Source: Oscillospiraceae bacterium (GTDB taxonomy: Bacteria > Bacillota > Clostridia > Oscillospirales > Oscillospiraceae). Taken from it: DNA of 64,000 nt. The position numbers and the translations under genes were made by a program. Under the pieces are notes generated by a model that was not told the DNA's origin, ran no database searches, and saw only the letters and a list, made by a program, of their open reading frames with translations. The stretch spans positions 1 through 64,000 of the forward strand of contig JAHHRQ010000002.1 in assembly GCA_020025715.1 (NCBI GenBank). Direction: 5' to 3'. Below are positions 62,094 through 64,000 of this stretch, one piece after another. Each line of letters starts with the position of its first letter. Position 1 is the stretch's first letter.

Positions 62094-62765
62094 CTATTCA
62101 AGAGCCGATTTCAGCTTTTCCAGCGCCTTTTTCTCAATTCTGGAAACATAGGAGCGGCTTATATGGCATAGGTCTGCAACCTCCCGCTGAGTCTTGGCTT
62201 CATTGCCCCCTATACCGTAGCGCAGGCGGATTATCTTCGCCTCCCGCTCATTTAAGGTGTCATCTATTGTGCCGTTTAAGGAGCTGCACAGCTCTCCCCG
62301 GCCTATTTCCTCCGCCATGTCCTCATCCTGCGCCACAACGTCCATAAGGGAAAGGCCGTCGCCGTCCACGTCCAGCGCCTCAGAAAGGCTTACATCTCCC
62401 GCTGCCTTTTTCCGGCTTCTGAAATACATTAGTATCTCATTTTCTATGCAGCGGGAGGCATAGGTGGCAAGACGGACACATTTGTCGGGTTTATAGCTGT
62501 TGATTGCCTTAATCAGGCCGATAGTGCCGATTGAGATTAAATCTTCCGTATCTTCTCTGGTGTAGTATTTTTTCATAATGTGGGCTACCAGCCTTAAATT
62601 ATGCTCTACAAGGGCGTTTCTCGCCTCTATATCCCCCTCCGCCCATTTTGCTAAATATTCCGCCTCTTCCTCTTTGCTCAAAGGTTTCGGAAAAGAGTCG
62701 GTGGGAGAAATTCTCAGCATTAAAAGCAGACTGTTCATCAAGAGCATAAACGCGTAATCCATCAT
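62094..62765 (-). CDS. sigK: Sporulation sigma factor, sigma-K type with pro-sequence
   Basis: A 223-residue sigma-70-family protein. A hydrophobic leader of about 22 residues (MMDYAFMLLMNSLLLMLR) precedes FPKPLSKEEEAEYL, as in pro-sigma-K. Region 2 (EHNLRLVAHIMKKYY, DLISIGTIGLIKAI, ATYASRCIENEILMYFRS) and region 4 (REAKIIRLRYGIGG, REVADLCHISRSYVSRIEKKAL in pieces) are intact. It directs late mother-cell transcription after proteolytic removal of the leader. The frame is whole, with no skin-type interruption. GGGGTGATA precedes the paired ATG codons at 62765/62762. bofA is also present in this window. Confidence 0.92.
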   Translation of the reverse strand: MMDYAFMLLMNSLLLMLRISPTDSFPKPLSKEEEAEYLAKWAEGDIEARNALVEHNLRLVAHIMKKYYTREDTEDLISIGTIGLIKAINSYKPDKCVRLATYASRCIENEILMYFRSRKKAAGDVSLSEALDVDGDGLSLMDVVAQDEDMAEEIGRGELCSSLNGTIDDTLNEREAKIIRLRYGIGGNEAKTQREVADLCHISRSYVSRIEKKALEKLKSALE

Positions 62766-62996
62766 ATTATCACCCCAGATAAGCATATTCTGCCACAGCC
62801 CGTACAAATTCGTCACAGCATGGCCGAATATAAAAAAATACCACCCACATTGTCGATAGTCTTTACCTTTTCCGCTTCCACAGGTATAATATTTAGTTTA
62901 CATAACTTTTTCTATCCGGCGTAAGCTTCTTTACGCTCTCCTTATGTTACAGCTTACTTTTATTGCGTGGAGGGTCTTAACTAAATTACATGAAAA

Positions 62997-63023
62997 AAGA
63001 CGGGACTTAAAAAGTCTCGTCTT
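62997..63023 (-). terminator. Terminator after the dehydratase-family gene
   Basis: AAGACGGGACTT (62997-63008) and AAGTCTCGTCTT (63012-63023) form a 12-bp stem with one G-U and a 3-base loop. On the minus strand it runs into TTTTTTCATG. The remaining 62766-62996 gap should hold the sigK promoter, but I see no clear match. Confidence 0.85.
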
Positions 63024-63040
63024 AATTATAATAGTAGGGT

Positions 63041-64000
63041 TCAAAGGGGTACAGCCATTTGCTGTTCTACGCTTTCCCGTCTCTTTGCCGCGGCAAGCAT
63101 AAGCTTTATGCGGTTTAGCTGGTTAACCTCGCTGGCGCCGGGGTCATAGTCCACCGCCGCAATATTGGCCTGAGGGTAAGCCTTTTTAAGGGATTTAATC
63201 ACGCCCTTACCGACCACGTGGTTAGGCAGACATGCGAAAGGCTGAATACATACTACATTGGAAACGCCGGAACGAAGCAGCTCTATCATTTCGCCGGTGA
63301 GGAACCAGCCCTCGCCGTACTGGTTGCCGATTGACAAAAAGGGCTTTGTCCATTCTGCCACCTGTTCAATAGGCGCAGGCGCTTCAAATCGTCTGCTGTT
63401 TTCGAGTGCCTGAACTGCGGGCTTTCTAAGCTGGCGTATGGCCTTAATGCCTGCGCTCGATGCCGCCGCAGTTGTCCATTTTGCGCCCAGAAATTCCCGC
63501 TTATACTTGGAATTGTACATGCAGTAGTTAAGGAAGTCTGTAAGGTCGGGAACTATCACCTCGCAGCCTTCTTTTTCAAGCAGGTCAACCAAGTGATTAT
63601 TTGCAAGGGGCATATATTTTACAAGAATTTCGCCCACTATGCCTACCTTGGTTTTTTCCATGCCCTCTATAATATCAAAATTATCAAAGGCCTGCACTAT
63701 CTCCCGGCACATTGCGCCGTGGCTTACAGAGCGTTCCTTATGGGTCAGAACCTTTATGCACTTCTGTTTAAGCTGCTCATACAATGCGTTTGCAGAGCCG
63801 GGAACTTTTTCGTAAGGCCGCACATGGTAGAGGCAGCGCATAAGCAGGTCGCCGTATATAAGACCCTTACCCATGGAAAGGAGCATGGCGGGAGAAAGTT
63901 CAAAGCCGTTATTCTTTTCCATGCCGTTGGCGTTCAGGGAAATTACGGGAATATGGGAAAGTCCCGCCTTGTCCAGAGCTTTCCGGATAAAGCCTACATA
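63041..64000 (-). CDS. 2-hydroxyacyl-CoA dehydratase/activase-type Fe-S protein, 3' part
   Basis: The frame is open to the window edge, so at least 319 residues of the C-terminus are present and the start lies outside. The ATG at 63922 is internal: the upstream codons continue the family motif (HIPVISLNANGMEKN). Further signatures are YGDLLMRCLYHVRPYE, VGIVGEILVKYMPLANN, GEGWFLTGEMIELL, and CIQPFACLPNHVVGKGV, the C-terminal region of the large (about 1400-residue) BadF/HgdC-activase plus DUF2229 plus HgdB fusion proteins of anaerobes. The substrate of these giant proteins is mostly unknown. Confidence 0.85.
   Translation of the reverse strand, partial: YVGFIRKALDKAGLSHIPVISLNANGMEKNNGFELSPAMLLSMGKGLIYGDLLMRCLYHVRPYEKVPGSANALYEQLKQKCIKVLTHKERSVSHGAMCREIVQAFDNFDIIEGMEKTKVGIVGEILVKYMPLANNHLVDLLEKEGCEVIVPDLTDFLNYCMYNSKYKREFLGAKWTTAAASSAGIKAIRQLRKPAVQALENSRRFEAPAPIEQVAEWTKPFLSIGNQYGEGWFLTGEMIELLRSGVSNVVCIQPFACLPNHVVGKGVIKSLKKAYPQANIAAVDYDPGASEVNQLNRIKLMLAAAKRRESVEQQMAVPL

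Noticed and set aside
63041..63922. Treating the last gene as a complete 293-residue protein
   Set aside because: The frame continues upstream to the window edge with family-typical residues, so the ATG at 63922 is internal to a larger gene.
1..64000. CRISPR array, insertion sequence or prophage
   Set aside because: No regularly spaced repeats, transposase, integrase or phage structural genes were seen. The only mobile-like trace is the permease relic with its inverted repeat.

Overview
The window looks like a chromosome segment from an anaerobic, spore-forming Firmicute of the class Clostridia, probably a gut Oscillospirales/Ruminococcaceae-type organism (lineage inferred, not proven). Support comes from a sigma-K-type sporulation sigma factor with a pro-sequence, a BofA-family protein, the Gram-positive nusA operon layout with YlxR and YlxQ, a surface protein with InlB-type repeats and a sortase-like tail, and the end of a large 2-hydroxyacyl-CoA dehydratase-type Fe-S protein. 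Almost everything from 1 to 21.8 kb and from 24.8 to 64 kb is on the minus strand.

0-21.8 kb is mainly housekeeping. A tRNA-Gly is cut by the left edge. A minus-strand operon follows: parE-like, a small zinc-ribbon membrane protein, parC-like, a YitT membrane protein and a lipoprotein with a degenerate transglutaminase domain. Next come bofA, two tandem MgtC-family genes, a HAD phosphatase, murF, a DEDDh exonuclease and an InlB-repeat surface protein. The classical rimP-nusA-ylxR-ylxQ-infB-rbfA-nrnA-truB-ribF operon then runs leftward from a strong promoter at 21.85 kb, with a terminator-like hairpin in its leader.

22.1-57.8 kb is a large cell-surface polysaccharide locus. On the plus strand are a Wzz/CapA-like co-polymerase, a CpsD-like kinase that has lost its Walker residues, and an N-acetylhexosamine-kinase-like enzyme. 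They face about 28 leftward genes in two modules. The right module (57.8-40.6 kb) holds a VanY-type peptidase, the initiating sugar-phosphate transferase, glycosyltransferases, a PLP-decarboxylase/PIG-L/ATP-grasp trio, a flippase, a polymerase, and five contiguous genes matching the WbpA-I-B-D-E route from UDP-GlcNAc to UDP-ManNAc3NAcA. The left module (40.4-25.7 kb) has its own promoter, a PglF-type dehydratase and aminotransferase, LicD, a second polymerase and flippase, a pyruvyl-transferase-family protein, an Fe-S F420-dehydrogenase-like protein, a UDP-GlcNAc 2-epimerase and an acyltransferase. Part of it is visibly more A+T rich.

57.9-62.0 kb is a choline module: a BCCT transporter, a LicC-like cytidylyltransferase, and a fusion of winged-helix, nucleotidyltransferase and choline-kinase domains. 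It has a perfect-consensus promoter. With LicD at 35 kb it gives a complete uptake-activation-transfer route for phosphocholine on the polysaccharide. The window ends with sigK and the 3' part of the dehydratase-family gene. The most interesting points are the HTH-enzyme fusion, the pseudo-kinase, the duplicated Wzx/Wzy pairs, the PLP/PIG-L/ATP-grasp cassette and the unassigned structured stretch upstream of bofA.
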